From positions 1-59,057 of the forward strand of contig CAYWIM010000016.1 of the NCBI GenBank assembly GCA_964458325.1: DNA of 59,057 nt. The letters are read 5' to 3'. The position numbers and the translations under genes are program-made. Under the pieces are notes generated by a model that worked only from the letters and a program-made list of their open reading frames with translations, did no database searches and was not told the DNA's origin. Shown here piece after piece: positions 10,201 through 18,289 of this stretch. This DNA is from JAGMXM01 sp964458325 (GTDB lineage: Bacteria; Verrucomicrobiota; Verrucomicrobiia; Limisphaerales; UBA1319). The stretch's first letter is position 1. Each line of letters begins with the position of its first letter.

Positions 10201-11569
10201 CGAAGGCGTCCTGCACGTGCTGCGCGCCGAGCAGCGGCGAGAACACCGGCGCCTCGGCGCCCAGGATGTAGAGCCGGATCGGGCGGGTCTCCTCGAAGAA
10301 GAACACCGGGCTGGCACACGGCGCGGCGAGCGGCGGGCCGATCGGATCCATGCCCAGGTAAGGCTGGAACCGCAGCGCGTAGTCGCCTGCGGCATCCACT
10401 TGGTCGCCCCGGATCCAAAAATGAATGCCCGCCATCTGGGACGGCGATTGGAACGAGCTGACGTACGGGCTGAAGAGGGTCCCCCAAACCGTGTCCACCA
10501 GATGGTCCGCGCCCTCGATCCGCCGATACAACGACAGCTCGACGGCGTCCACGTAGCTGGGCTCGCCCAGGGCGGTGCGCACGTCGAGCTGGATCCGCAC
10601 GATGGTGAATTTGCCGGCCACCAGCGGGCTGTCAACGTCGCAGGCGTTGCTCTGCATAATCCCGCGCTGGGTGAGATGGAACTGCGTGAGCGCCACAGCA
10701 GCCGGCGCGCCGTAGTGCAGCAGCAGGGTCCGGGAGCCAATGGTCTGGCTGCCGTCCCAGGCCACCGCAGCCACCGGGTTGGCGCCCGGCTGCAGCGTGA
10801 GCCCGCAGTTCCATTCGTAATACAGATTGCCGTCGCTGGCGGCCGAGCGCGGGGTTAGCTGAGCCAGCGCGCCGTTAACCGTGACGTGGCTGACGAGCCC
10901 GGAGGAGTTGGTCGCCACGCCGCGCAAGAGAATCGCGCTGCTGTTGACGAACTGGTTGTTCGTATGCGAGGTGATGTGCACCTGCGTGCCGAAGTTTTGG
11001 CATGCGGCGCCCGACAACTGGAAGGCGAGATCGTCGATCGCCTCGGGCACCGGGCTCCGGCCGTAGTCGATCGTCAGCACCCGCGCGCAGCCCCCTGGAT
11101 CGAGGAGTTGCACAGCGGTAAGAAACTGCGGGTTCGGCAGCACGACGCGCTGCGTCACCACGCCGGAGGGGCCGTGCAGCCGCACGGTGGCCCCCGTGAC
11201 TGAGCCGCAGTTGTCCACGCAGCCGAGCTGCACGCCCACCCCGGAGACCGGCTGCGCAAACTGAATGACGAGCGGCACGCCCGAGCTCGAAGACACCTCG
11301 GGATCATAGGCGGTGTTCACGAGCACATTCGGCGAGGAGCGGGCCTGCGGATAAGCCGCAATCTGCGGGCACGCCCGATACCCTTGGCCAGGCACATAAT
11401 CGTTGATGAACTTGACGCCCTGCTCGGCGAACTGGCTGCTGACTTGGGTGCCGTCGGGGAGATGATCGAACCGGATCCAAGTCGGCGCGGGCGCCGCGTC
11501 GGCGGGGACGCCGCCTAAGCATCCGGCGAGGAGCAGAGAGCATGAAATCGATCGAGCCTGAGAAAACAT
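7214..11569 (-). CDS. Large secreted zincin-type metalloprotease with calcium-binding repeats and LamG domain
   Basis: Predicted extracellular protein of 1451 residues. The N-terminus has a signal sequence with a possible lipobox (LLLAGC). A middle region contains the zincin motif HELGHN (His718 to His722) followed by a Met-turn-like DIMD, indicating a zinc peptidase of metzincin flavour. Cadherin/Ig-like segments come next, then thrombospondin-3-like calcium motifs (DSDRDGMSD, DTDGDGAPDGEE). Then a LamG/concanavalin-like domain (VSWWPGDQHALD to DEVMLFHRALDPEE) may bind glycans, and the C-terminal tail ends in TRFYRLCWP. The ATG at 11569 is chosen because it begins the signal peptide; upstream sequence in frame looks non-coding. 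It stands alone between the two copies of a 108-base direct repeat. Substrate and exact peptidase family are not determined. Confidence 0.82.
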   Translation of the reverse strand: MFSQARSISCSLLLAGCLGGVPADAAPAPTWIRFDHLPDGTQVSSQFAEQGVKFINDYVPGQGYRACPQIAAYPQARSSPNVLVNTAYDPEVSSSSGVPLVIQFAQPVSGVGVQLGCVDNCGSVTGATVRLHGPSGVVTQRVVLPNPQFLTAVQLLDPGGCARVLTIDYGRSPVPEAIDDLAFQLSGAACQNFGTQVHITSHTNNQFVNSSAILLRGVATNSSGLVSHVTVNGALAQLTPRSAASDGNLYYEWNCGLTLQPGANPVAAVAWDGSQTIGSRTLLLHYGAPAAVALTQFHLTQRGIMQSNACDVDSPLVAGKFTIVRIQLDVRTALGEPSYVDAVELSLYRRIEGADHLVDTVWGTLFSPYVSSFQSPSQMAGIHFWIRGDQVDAAGDYALRFQPYLGMDPIGPPLAAPCASPVFFFEETRPIRLYILGAEAPVFSPLLGAQHVQDAFAQLSTVVRAYPIRDGWCEYWDPRNMGLKVTFGGPLIFCDGTAAMTNGSSYCQGTGYEWTFKDTHPSGIWRADHAQVVDLSLPTCGNDGLIGGRLASTNLFNLPPAGTFGVFRGGAHPGDERKYFVPFDDNHNGQIDAEDLAHYIGEYWNGTQWSTDLTGYAAGQTFRQFRDQNSDNCFVDGEGESPVVRLWRHANTMLFGPVEDARKRFNDFAFAGDAAAYGSLWFPDRFHPQNGEFFMYGPGGSDGGVLSWARVRHDQTMAHELGHNIADLKDLYWPWIPQSERDVPAWQAYVFYRQVNATGLTDIMDASSNPDNHFFNSANYLAVFNKLRSGSSAKSAAGQAGLGQIGFRVWGLLQGDTLLSVASDTAWTEDFSEPDPESAYFLRLRDERAVLIDHRFPVRWLHEESRQPLYASDMLAFDVVAPLDPGAVRVELWRGRQLLWQRQRSPNAPQVQVLAPNGSERFGSDEPMLIRWSAGDADGDSLRFSVSYSPGGGRWVVLATGLRSEALEWNTARLAGGREALIRVTAEDGFNSGADDSDQVFTVAGKPPVTAIEEPIAGSRFIEGQPIPLRGHGYDPEGLPLTFTWWINGHYAGDQSLVLLPARSPGQYAAELAVRDADGELATATSSFTVLADSDRDGMSDKFELAHGLDPSLAADAMADDDRDGVTSFDESWRGLNPRHPDTDGDGAPDGEEIQAGANPLDPLSRPPCQAPMEGLVSWWPGDQHALDLIGENHGSVGAGTSFALGKVAAAFQFDGRNGVVIPHHASLLPSALTIALWIYPTSYDANRILEKGGYRVTGGYGLEFNPFGNTRVRFVIWNTVPVVVDSDDPIPVNSWTHVAGTFDGSAMKLYVNGVEQSGSQPAWMSGNLAPLCLGRASAANDLPFLGALDEVMLFHRALDPEEIAALAQAGSAGACKPGCGQRPALILQRAGGQLEISWPLCPRWTLEETPRLDAPASWTPVDGPCQARPGQFYLSIPTSAETRFYRLCWP

Positions 11570-11750
11570 AAACAATCGCTCTTGGCGTTGCGTTCGGCTG
11601 CTGTTTCTCCCCCTTCTATAACATACAATCCCAGGCACAATCAACGCGGATCGGCAGCGCCCTAGCGCACCAAGGATTCGTTGATGCAAACGACGTCACG
11701 GATCAGAATAGGGGAGTGGTCGGAGCCGAGCCTCGCTAGAAAACCCGTGT

Positions 11751-11858
11751 CGCCTGGCAATCGCAGGAGGCAACCTTCGAGACCAACGCACGGGTGCCAC
11801 GCGTGGCGCCGCAACGGTTTTTCCGCGTCCTCAACCTGGGCCAGTGAATCGCGGCTCA
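11751..11858 (+). pseudogene. Remnant: 3' end of a second Ig/SGNH-like gene (direct repeat copy 2)
   Basis: The segment reproduces 6998-7105 with four substitutions, including the in-frame stop codon at the same place, and encodes the same ending PQRFFRVLNLGQ. Nothing upstream resembles the rest of the gene. It is best read as the surviving 3' end of a tandem paralogue, or as a fragment duplicated together with a rearrangement that placed the zincin gene between the copies. Confidence 0.75.
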
Positions 11859-11890
11859 GTATTATCGTTTGAGAACTATCGTGGTCTTTA

Positions 11891-11918
11891 TTGTAAGTTG
11901 CACAGCACAGAATAATAT
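11891..11918 (+). promoter_or_regulatory. Possible sigma-70-type promoter for the AAA/DUF4143 ATPase gene
   Basis: TTGTAA at 11891-11896 and TAATAT at 11913-11918 are separated by 16 bases, in an AT-rich stretch just ahead of the ATG at 11934. This is a pattern match only; AT-rich sequence readily gives such matches. Confidence 0.3.
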
Positions 11919-11933
11919 GTTATTTTGCGCTGT

Positions 11934-13112
11934 ATGTATCTAAGAAGGCAAGCCGAGGGGTTGCTGAGAGATATTCTCGATAGCGATAAAATCGGTCTTG
12001 TCCTGGGTGCGCGTCAGGTGGGGAAGACGACCTTGGTGGAACATGTACTGACCGGTCAGGACGCGCTCTTTCTCAACTTCGATGTCGAGGTTGACAAGGC
12101 GCGTTTCCTGGCGGCCGCGACCTTGTCACCGGCCGAGGCGCTGCGCTCTCTGGGCAATCCCGCGGTGCTGGTGATCGACGAGGCGCAGCGTCTGCCCGAA
12201 AGTTCGCGGATCATCAAGGGCTGGCACGACGCCCATTTGCCGTCAAAATTCCTTTTGCTCGGCTCGTCCTCGCTGAATCTGCTCGACCAGGCAGCGGAAA
12301 GCTTGACCGGCCGCAATCGCAAATTGGTTTTGCCCCCTCTGTTGTTTTCGGAGACTCTGGGCGCCCAGCCATGGGCCGGCGCCCATGCCTCGCCCGAGCA
12401 TTTGCGCCAGCAGTTCGCACCCCAGCTGCGCGCCTTTCTAATGCAGCGATTGGGTTTCGGCAGCTATCCGGAGATCGTGACCAGCGATCGTCCCGAGAGA
12501 TTGCTGCGCGAGCTGAGTTCCGACTACCTCTGGAAAGACGTGCTCCAGACCGGTCTGGTCAAGACGCCGGACCTGATCAAGCGGCTGCTCTTGCTGCTGG
12601 CGCACCAGGCGGGCTCGGAGGTCTCGGTGAACGAGCTGGCAACACAGCTCCAGATGGCCCGCCCGACGGTCGATCGCTACCTCGACCTGCTCGAACAGAC
12701 CTTCGTCATTTTCAGACTGCCGTCCTTCAGCACCAATCCGCGCAAGGCAATCGCCAGGAGCCAAAAAGTGTTTTTCTGGGATACAGGCATTCGCAACGCC
12801 TTGCTCCATGCGTTTTCGACGGACGAATTCCGGCCGGATATTGGCGCCTTGTGGGAGAACTGGGTGATCGCCGAGGCCGCCAAGCGCAACGCGCTGCTCG
12901 GTTCGCCGGCCGAGCTTTACTTCTGGCGCACGCGCGCGCAATCCGAGGTGGACCTGGTTGTGAAAGGGGCGGACCGTCTGCGAGCATTTGAGATCCAATG
13001 GACGTCTCGGCGCGTTTCGAGCCGGGCATTCCGCGATGCCTATGGCGTCGATGTCGAGCCGATTGGCCCGGATCATCCATTCGCGGCCGACATCCTGATC
13101 CAAGAGCAATAA
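11934..13112 (+). CDS. AAA family ATPase with C-terminal DUF4143
   Basis: ATPase of 392 residues of the AAA_14/DUF4143 type. Walker A is GARQVGKTT (Lys31) and Walker B is VLVIDEAQ; a winged-helix region (SEVSVNELATQLQMARPTV) lies in the middle. The C-terminal DUF4143 ends with RAQSEVDLVV, which resembles a restriction-endonuclease-like fold. The role of this widespread family is poorly defined; members often occur singly in genomic islands. The first ATG (11934) is used; a TTG at 11925 also lies in frame. It has no operon partner and its upstream region is AT-rich, compatible with separate acquisition. Confidence 0.88.
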   Translation: MYLRRQAEGLLRDILDSDKIGLVLGARQVGKTTLVEHVLTGQDALFLNFDVEVDKARFLAAATLSPAEALRSLGNPAVLVIDEAQRLPESSRIIKGWHDAHLPSKFLLLGSSSLNLLDQAAESLTGRNRKLVLPPLLFSETLGAQPWAGAHASPEHLRQQFAPQLRAFLMQRLGFGSYPEIVTSDRPERLLRELSSDYLWKDVLQTGLVKTPDLIKRLLLLLAHQAGSEVSVNELATQLQMARPTVDRYLDLLEQTFVIFRLPSFSTNPRKAIARSQKVFFWDTGIRNALLHAFSTDEFRPDIGALWENWVIAEAAKRNALLGSPAELYFWRTRAQSEVDLVVKGADRLRAFEIQWTSRRVSSRAFRDAYGVDVEPIGPDHPFAADILIQEQ

Positions 13113-13234
13113 CGAGAAACGCTCGACTTTCCTTGCCGGCCTCGGCCCGCGCGCCGGCACGAGACCTTCCAGCAAGACGGCTTTCACCCCTTCGGCCTTG
13201 ACGTCCTCACCGCATTCGAGAGAATGCCGGGACC

Positions 13235-13984
13235 ATGACTTGCCGTGACGCCACTTTCAGGCATGTCCCTTGCCGCCTGAGCCCATCGCATCCCCGAGCC
13301 TTCACGTTGATCGAGCTGCTGGTCGTGATCGCGATCATCGCCATCCTGGCGGGCATGCTTCTGCCCGTGCTCGGCGAAGCCAAACGCAAGGCCTTCCAAA
13401 GCGGCTGCCTCTCCAATCTCAAACAGATCGGGACGGCATTGCACATGTATATCAACGACAACGATGAATGGCTACCGCCCGGCCGCGGCAGCGATTTCGG
13501 GCTTTACACCGGCCAGCGCCCCGTTTATTCGAGCCGCAGCTTCGGCCATCGGTATAACCTCCCTTACTACATCGCAACCTATCTATCTCTCCCTCTGCCC
13601 GACAACATCGACCGTATCGCCAAAGTCTTCTTCTGCCCGGGTTTCCGGCGCTACGGCAAGAACGTGACCAACATCAATGACCGAACCGTCTATGCCGTCA
13701 CCACCACCGGCAGCACCGGCCTGAAGTTCCAGCCGTTCGGCTACCCGCCTTCGCCGGATGCAACCCACAAACGGCCCCCGCACAAGATCACCGAAGTCTC
13801 CGCCCAGAAACCCCTTGCCCAGGTCTGGGCACTGATGGACCTCGACCAGGTCGGGATCACCAACGTCGATAACACCTGGCGCAGCCAGCTCCCCGAAAAA
13901 CCCGTCCACGGCAGCGTCCGCAATTATTACTACTTCGATAACCATGTCGACACCAAGCGGGTCGGCCCGCCCGGCCGCTACTGA
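13235..13984 (+). CDS. Type II secretion/type IV pilin-like protein (pseudopilin, prepilin N-terminus)
   Basis: Protein of 249 residues. The prepilin cleavage and methylation signal begins near residue 22 (AFTLIELLVVIAIIAILAGML); the leader peptide is cut before Phe by a prepilin peptidase and the hydrophobic helix anchors the protein. The rest (LSNLKQIGTALHMYINDND; C-terminal NYYYFDNHV) matches the large pseudopilin family expanded in Planctomycetes and Verrucomicrobia, related to DUF1559 proteins. Its role is probably in secretion or in a surface assembly. It precedes the Gfo/Idh genes on the same strand with a 78-base gap. No other secretion genes are nearby. Confidence 0.88.
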   Translation: MTCRDATFRHVPCRLSPSHPRAFTLIELLVVIAIIAILAGMLLPVLGEAKRKAFQSGCLSNLKQIGTALHMYINDNDEWLPPGRGSDFGLYTGQRPVYSSRSFGHRYNLPYYIATYLSLPLPDNIDRIAKVFFCPGFRRYGKNVTNINDRTVYAVTTTGSTGLKFQPFGYPPSPDATHKRPPHKITEVSAQKPLAQVWALMDLDQVGITNVDNTWRSQLPEKPVHGSVRNYYYFDNHVDTKRVGPPGRY

Positions 13985-14062
13985 TCCGGGTTTTTCCGGT
14001 TGTGTCCATGGGCGATTCATGCTGTCCTTTGGCCGGCACAAAACAATCCGAGAACGCATCGT

Positions 14063-15367
14063 ATGCAACCCATCGTCCCGACATCCTCTCTCGCGTTGAG
14101 CCGCAGGGATTTCTTCAGGCAAGGCGCCCTCGCCAGCGCCGCCATGACGGCTTTCGGACCGCTGATTGTCCAGGGCGCCGAGAACGCCCCCAGCCGCCGC
14201 ATCCGCGCCGGCGTGATGGGTCTGGGGCGCGGGCTTGCCCTGGCCCAAAGCGCGCTGCCGATCCCCGGTTTCGAGCTGGCCGCCGTCTGCGACGTTGACC
14301 AGGTCCGGATCGATGCCGCGCTCAAAACGCTCGCGCCGAAAACCACTGCCGCCCCCCAACCATACCGCGATCTGCGCCGGATGCTCGAGGACCGCACTCT
14401 CGATGCCGTTTTCGTCGCTGCCTGCAACCATTGGCATGCCCCCGCAACCATCCTCGCCTGCGCCGCCGGCAAACATGTCTACGTCGAGAAACCCGCCAGC
14501 CACAACGCGCGCGAGGGCGAATGGATGGTGGCCGCCGCGCGCAAATATCAGCGCGTCGTGCAACAGGGCATGCAGCGCCGCAATTACCCCAGCATCATCG
14601 AGGGGATCGCCCAGTTGCGCGAAGGCGCGATCGGTCCAGTCCGTTTCGCCCGCTGCTGGTACAACAACGCCCGAGGCTCGATCGGCCGAGGCCGACAGAT
14701 TCCGGTCCCGTCCAATCTGGACTTTGCCCTCTGGCAGGGACCCGCTCCCGAGCGCCCGTATGCCGACAATCTGGTCCATTACCATTGGCACTGGCGCTGG
14801 CACTGGGGCAATGGCGAGCTGGGCAACAACGGCATCCACTACCTCGATCTGGCCCGCTGGGGCCTCGGGGTCGAATACCCCCGCTCGATCACTTATACCG
14901 GCGGCCGATACCATTTCGACGACGATCAGGAAACCCCTGACACCGGCGTCGTGACCTTCGACTTCGGCGCCAGCGGCGCCTCGTGGGAGCACAGCAGCTG
15001 CCAGGCGCGCAAGCCCGAAACATTCCCCCTGGTCACGTTCTACGGCGATCGCGGCTCGCTCAGCCTCGAAGACAACAGCTACACCATCTGCGACCCTCAG
15101 GGCAAAGCCTCCTTGCATGCCAAACCCTCGGGCAATGTCCGAACGCACATCGCGGATTTCCTCGATTGCATCCGAAACGGCGGGCGGCCCCAGGCCGATA
15201 TCGAGGAAGGCCAGAAAAGCACCCTGCTCTGCCACCTGGGCAATATCGCTTATCGCACCGGCCACACGATCCATTTCGATCCCGCCACCCGAAAGATCGT
15301 CAACGATCCCGCCGCCCAGGCCCTCTGGAGCCGCGAATACCGGCCCGGATGGCAACCCCGTGTCTGA
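14063..15367 (+). CDS. Tat-exported Gfo/Idh/MocA-family oxidoreductase
   Basis: Oxidoreductase of 434 residues. The N-terminus carries a twin-arginine signal (SRRDFFRQ at about 13-20, then a hydrophobic stretch to VQGA), so the folded protein with cofactor is probably exported to the periplasm. The Rossmann domain shows GVMGLGRG near 50-57, and the family motif EKP lies at 142-144. The second domain has HWHWRWHWGNGELGNNGIHYLDLARWG, typical of secreted members. Such enzymes act on sugars or glycosides with NAD(P). The ATG at 14063 is the first that gives a proper Tat signal. The next oxidoreductase gene starts 40 bases after its stop, indicating an operon. Confidence 0.93.
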   Translation: MQPIVPTSSLALSRRDFFRQGALASAAMTAFGPLIVQGAENAPSRRIRAGVMGLGRGLALAQSALPIPGFELAAVCDVDQVRIDAALKTLAPKTTAAPQPYRDLRRMLEDRTLDAVFVAACNHWHAPATILACAAGKHVYVEKPASHNAREGEWMVAAARKYQRVVQQGMQRRNYPSIIEGIAQLREGAIGPVRFARCWYNNARGSIGRGRQIPVPSNLDFALWQGPAPERPYADNLVHYHWHWRWHWGNGELGNNGIHYLDLARWGLGVEYPRSITYTGGRYHFDDDQETPDTGVVTFDFGASGASWEHSSCQARKPETFPLVTFYGDRGSLSLEDNSYTICDPQGKASLHAKPSGNVRTHIADFLDCIRNGGRPQADIEEGQKSTLLCHLGNIAYRTGHTIHFDPATRKIVNDPAAQALWSREYRPGWQPRV

Positions 15368-15407
15368 CCCCCCAGCCGTGCGCGCCTTGCCTGCCGCACC
15401 CTCGACC

Positions 15408-16574
15408 ATGAACCGACGCTTGTTTCTCGAGACCGGGCTCTCCGCTCTCGCCGCCAGCTCCGCTTGGCCCCGCTTGCACGCCGCCACTCCCGCCCCCAGC
15501 ACTGCACGCGCGTATCGCGCGGCGGTCATCGGACGGACCGGCGGCGGCGACTATGGGCACGGCTACGACACGATTTTCCGCGACCTGCCCAACGTCACGC
15601 TCGAGGCCATCGCTGATGCCGATCCCGATGGCCTCGAGAAAGCCCGGCAAAAGACCGGCGCGCGGCGGGCCTACCGCGATTACCGCGCCATGCTCGACCG
15701 CGAAAAGCCCGACCTCGTCAGCATCGCCCCCCGTCAGCCGGACTGCCACCGGGAGATGGCCCTGGCCGCGATCGAAGCCGGCGCCCACATCTTCATCGAA
15801 AAACCGCTCACGGCGACAGTCGCCGATGCCGACGCCATCGTCGCCGCCGCGCGGCGCCGCGGGACCCGGATCGCCGTTGCGCACACGCGGCGGTTCAGCC
15901 CGCCCTTTGTGCAGCTGCGCTCGCTGCTCCGCGAAGATTTTGCTGGTGTCGTCCGCGAGGTCCATATCCGGGGCAAACAAGACCAGCGGGCTGGAGGCGA
16001 GGATCTCATCGTGCTCGGCACTCACGACTTCGATCTGATGCGCTTCTTGTTCGGGGATCCCGCCTGGTGCTTTGCTCGGGTCCAGTGCCAGGGCCGCGAC
16101 GCCACACGCGCCGATGTCCGCACCGGCCACGAGCCCATCCGCGTCCTCGGCGACACCATCCATGCCATGATCGGCTGGCCTGACGGCCTCGTCGTCACGT
16201 GGAGCTCGAAGAAAACCAGCGATCACTGGAACACTCCCTTCGATCGGCGCGAGAAATGGAGCTTCGAGATCCTCGGCACCCGCCGGATCATCGGCTATCA
16301 GTCGGACTTCGCGTATCTGGATTCGCCCTTCTTCACGAACCGGGACGACGGAATCCGCTGGCGGCCGCTGCCTGCCCCGCAACAGGCCGACACCCCCCTC
16401 CACCAACGACATCCCATCCGCGACCTGATCCATGCGATCGAAACCGGCGGCCAACCGCTCTGCAACGCCGTCGACGGCGCCTGGGCCATCGAGATCGTCA
16501 GCGCCATTTACCAGTCGCATCTCGAAAAAAGCCGCGTCGCTCTCCCCCTCCAAAACCGCGCGTTCGAACTCTGA
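15408..16574 (+). CDS. Gfo/Idh/MocA-family oxidoreductase with Tat-like signal
   Basis: Second oxidoreductase of 388 residues. The N-terminus MNRRLFLETG followed by a small-residue hydrophobic stretch ending at HAA is a Tat-like export signal. The Rossmann motif is AVIGRTGGGDYGHG near 39-52 (an unusual glycine pattern), and the EKP motif lies at 131-133 (FIEKPL). It is only distantly similar to the upstream gene, so the pair is not a recent duplication. It lies in the same operon, 40 bases downstream; the sulfatase gene follows, separated by a repeat-containing spacer. It probably oxidises or epimerises a sugar derivative, but the substrate cannot be read. Confidence 0.92.
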   Translation: MNRRLFLETGLSALAASSAWPRLHAATPAPSTARAYRAAVIGRTGGGDYGHGYDTIFRDLPNVTLEAIADADPDGLEKARQKTGARRAYRDYRAMLDREKPDLVSIAPRQPDCHREMALAAIEAGAHIFIEKPLTATVADADAIVAAARRRGTRIAVAHTRRFSPPFVQLRSLLREDFAGVVREVHIRGKQDQRAGGEDLIVLGTHDFDLMRFLFGDPAWCFARVQCQGRDATRADVRTGHEPIRVLGDTIHAMIGWPDGLVVTWSSKKTSDHWNTPFDRREKWSFEILGTRRIIGYQSDFAYLDSPFFTNRDDGIRWRPLPAPQQADTPLHQRHPIRDLIHAIETGGQPLCNAVDGAWAIEIVSAIYQSHLEKSRVALPLQNRAFEL

Positions 16575-16660
16575 ATTCGCTATGCAATTCCACAACCTGA
16601 TCCAGAGCGTCATCAGTCCACAGGGCCGCGTCAGCGAACCCGGCCTCCAATATTGTGCAG

Positions 16661-16783
16661 CAGGCCGCATGCCCTCACGCGGCGCAGCCCCAAACGCCGG
16701 GTCAGGTGACCCGGCCCACATGAAGACGGACGCGCGCGATACAGGCCGCGCGCCCTCACGCCGCGAAGGCATAAACGCCAGGT
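16661..16783 (+). repeat. Two imperfect 42-base direct repeats in the sulfatase leader region
   Basis: 16661-16702 and 16742-16783 agree at about 34 of 42 positions. They share the blocks caggccgc, gccctcacgc and aacgcc. The unit looks like a dispersed intergenic repeat. The second copy lies inside the open frame assigned to the sulfatase N-terminus, so the start of that gene is uncertain. Confidence 0.7.
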
Positions 16784-18195
16784 GTAGATCCCGCACATCC
16801 ATTGGCATTCTCGCCGTTGCGCTCGCGATCGTGCCCGCCGTTGGGGCGGCACAGTCCAGGCCCAACATTCTCCTCATCGTCGGCGACGACATGGGTTATG
16901 CGGACGTCGGGTTTCATGGATGCAAGGACATTCCCACGCCCCACCTGGATGCCTTGGCCGCCTCGGGAGTGCGCTTCACCAGCGGTTACGTTTCCGGCCC
17001 TTACTGTTCGCCCACGCGGGCCGGCTTGATGACAGGCCGCTACCAGACGCGCTTCGGGCACGAGTTCAACCCGGGCGGCGCCGGCACCGGCCTGCCGCTT
17101 GCGGAAAAGACGATCGCCGATCGCCTCAAAACCGCCGGCTACGTGACCGGCCTCGTCGGCAAATGGCATCTGGGCGCCCAGCCGAAATTCCATCCTCAGC
17201 AGCGCGGTTTCGACGAGTTCTACGGATTCCTCGCCGGCTCGCACGACTACTTCAAGCCGGCGGGGGTCCTGCGCGGCACGAACGCCATCGCGGAATTGGA
17301 TTATACCACGGACGCTTTCGGCCGGGAGGCGGTGGCGTTCATCGACCGGCATCGGGGCAACCCGTGGTTTCTTTACCTGGCGTTCAATGCCGTCCACACG
17401 CCCATGCAGGCCACCGACGATCGCCTGGCCCAGTTCGCCTCCGTCAGCGATCCAAAGCGCCGGACCTACAACGGCATGATGCTGGCCATGGACGACGCCA
17501 TCGGCCGGGTGCGCCAGAAGGTGGCTGAGGCCGGTCTCGAACAGAACACGCTCGTCTTCTTCATCGCTGACAACGGCGGTCCTGTCATGCCCAGCACCAC
17601 CATGAATGCGTCGATCAACACGCCCCTGCGCGGCGGCAAACGCACCACGCTCGAAGGAGGCATCCGAGTCCCGTTCCTGGTTTCGTGGCCGGGCCGATTG
17701 AAGCCGGGCGTCTATTCCCAACCCGCGATCCAGCTGGATCTTGTCGCCACCGCCCTTGCCGCAGCCGGCGTCCGGATCGCGTCCGACTGGAAACTCGACG
17801 GCGTCAACCTCCTGCCCTTCCTCGAAGGCGATCGGACCCGTTCCCCGCACGAGGCGCTCTTTTGGCGGTTCGGACAGCAGATGGCGATCCGCGCCGGCGA
17901 CTACAAACTCGTCCGCTACGACAGCAACGCGGACACACGGACCGGCGCACGCAACCAGCCGGCAACCGCCTTCAAGCTCTACAACCTCGATGCGGACATC
18001 GGCGAAACCAACGACCTCGCCGCCGCGATGCCCCGCAAAGCCAGAGAGCTCCGGTCCATGTGGGACGCCTGGAACTTATCCAATGTCCCTCCGCTCTGGG
18101 GCAGTGCGCACACTGACAACGATGGCGCGACGCCGAGCACCCGCCCTCCCAGAAAACCCAAGCCCGCCAGACCCGCCGCCACCAGCAGCCGATAG
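16720..18195 (+). CDS. Exported arylsulfatase-type sulfatase
   Basis: Sulfatase of about 491 residues. After a signal sequence (hydrophobic about 27-43, ending near VGAAQ) comes the metal-binding start PNILLIVGDDMGYAD (Asp56 and Asp57) and the formylglycine signature CSPTR with Cys96, followed by LMTGRY. Later blocks VGKWHLG and ADNGGP are intact, so the enzyme should be active once matured by a formylglycine-generating enzyme, which is not encoded nearby. It hydrolyses sulfate esters, most likely on polysaccharides. The ATG at 16720 is a compromise: it has AGGTGA upstream, but part of the leader overlaps a repeat. Neighbours are exported Gfo/Idh oxidoreductases. Confidence 0.92.
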   Translation: MKTDARDTGRAPSRREGINARCRSRTSIGILAVALAIVPAVGAAQSRPNILLIVGDDMGYADVGFHGCKDIPTPHLDALAASGVRFTSGYVSGPYCSPTRAGLMTGRYQTRFGHEFNPGGAGTGLPLAEKTIADRLKTAGYVTGLVGKWHLGAQPKFHPQQRGFDEFYGFLAGSHDYFKPAGVLRGTNAIAELDYTTDAFGREAVAFIDRHRGNPWFLYLAFNAVHTPMQATDDRLAQFASVSDPKRRTYNGMMLAMDDAIGRVRQKVAEAGLEQNTLVFFIADNGGPVMPSTTMNASINTPLRGGKRTTLEGGIRVPFLVSWPGRLKPGVYSQPAIQLDLVATALAAAGVRIASDWKLDGVNLLPFLEGDRTRSPHEALFWRFGQQMAIRAGDYKLVRYDSNADTRTGARNQPATAFKLYNLDADIGETNDLAAAMPRKARELRSMWDAWNLSNVPPLWGSAHTDNDGATPSTRPPRKPKPARPAATSSR

Positions 18196-18289
18196 CGGCC
18201 GTGCGCCGCGCACTGCCGCCGCAGACGTTCCCATTCGCCGCCCGCACAGCACGGGCCGCCCCCGTTCAGCTCTTCCGGGTGCGCCAGGA

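Larger units (their letters stand above)
11570..11933. other. Intergenic region with gene remnant
   Basis: This 364-base gap between divergent genes contains no intact gene. Its middle carries the 108-base copy of the 3' end of the Ig/SGNH-like gene (11751-11858). The sequence on both sides (11600-11640 and 11860-11935) is clearly richer in A and T than the rest of the window and probably holds the promoters of the flanking genes. Confidence 0.7.

Noticed and set aside
13583..15529. 648-codon antisense frame over the pseudopilin and first Gfo/Idh gene
   Set aside because: The plus strand carries prepilin, Tat and EKP motifs; the antisense product is a compositional artefact.
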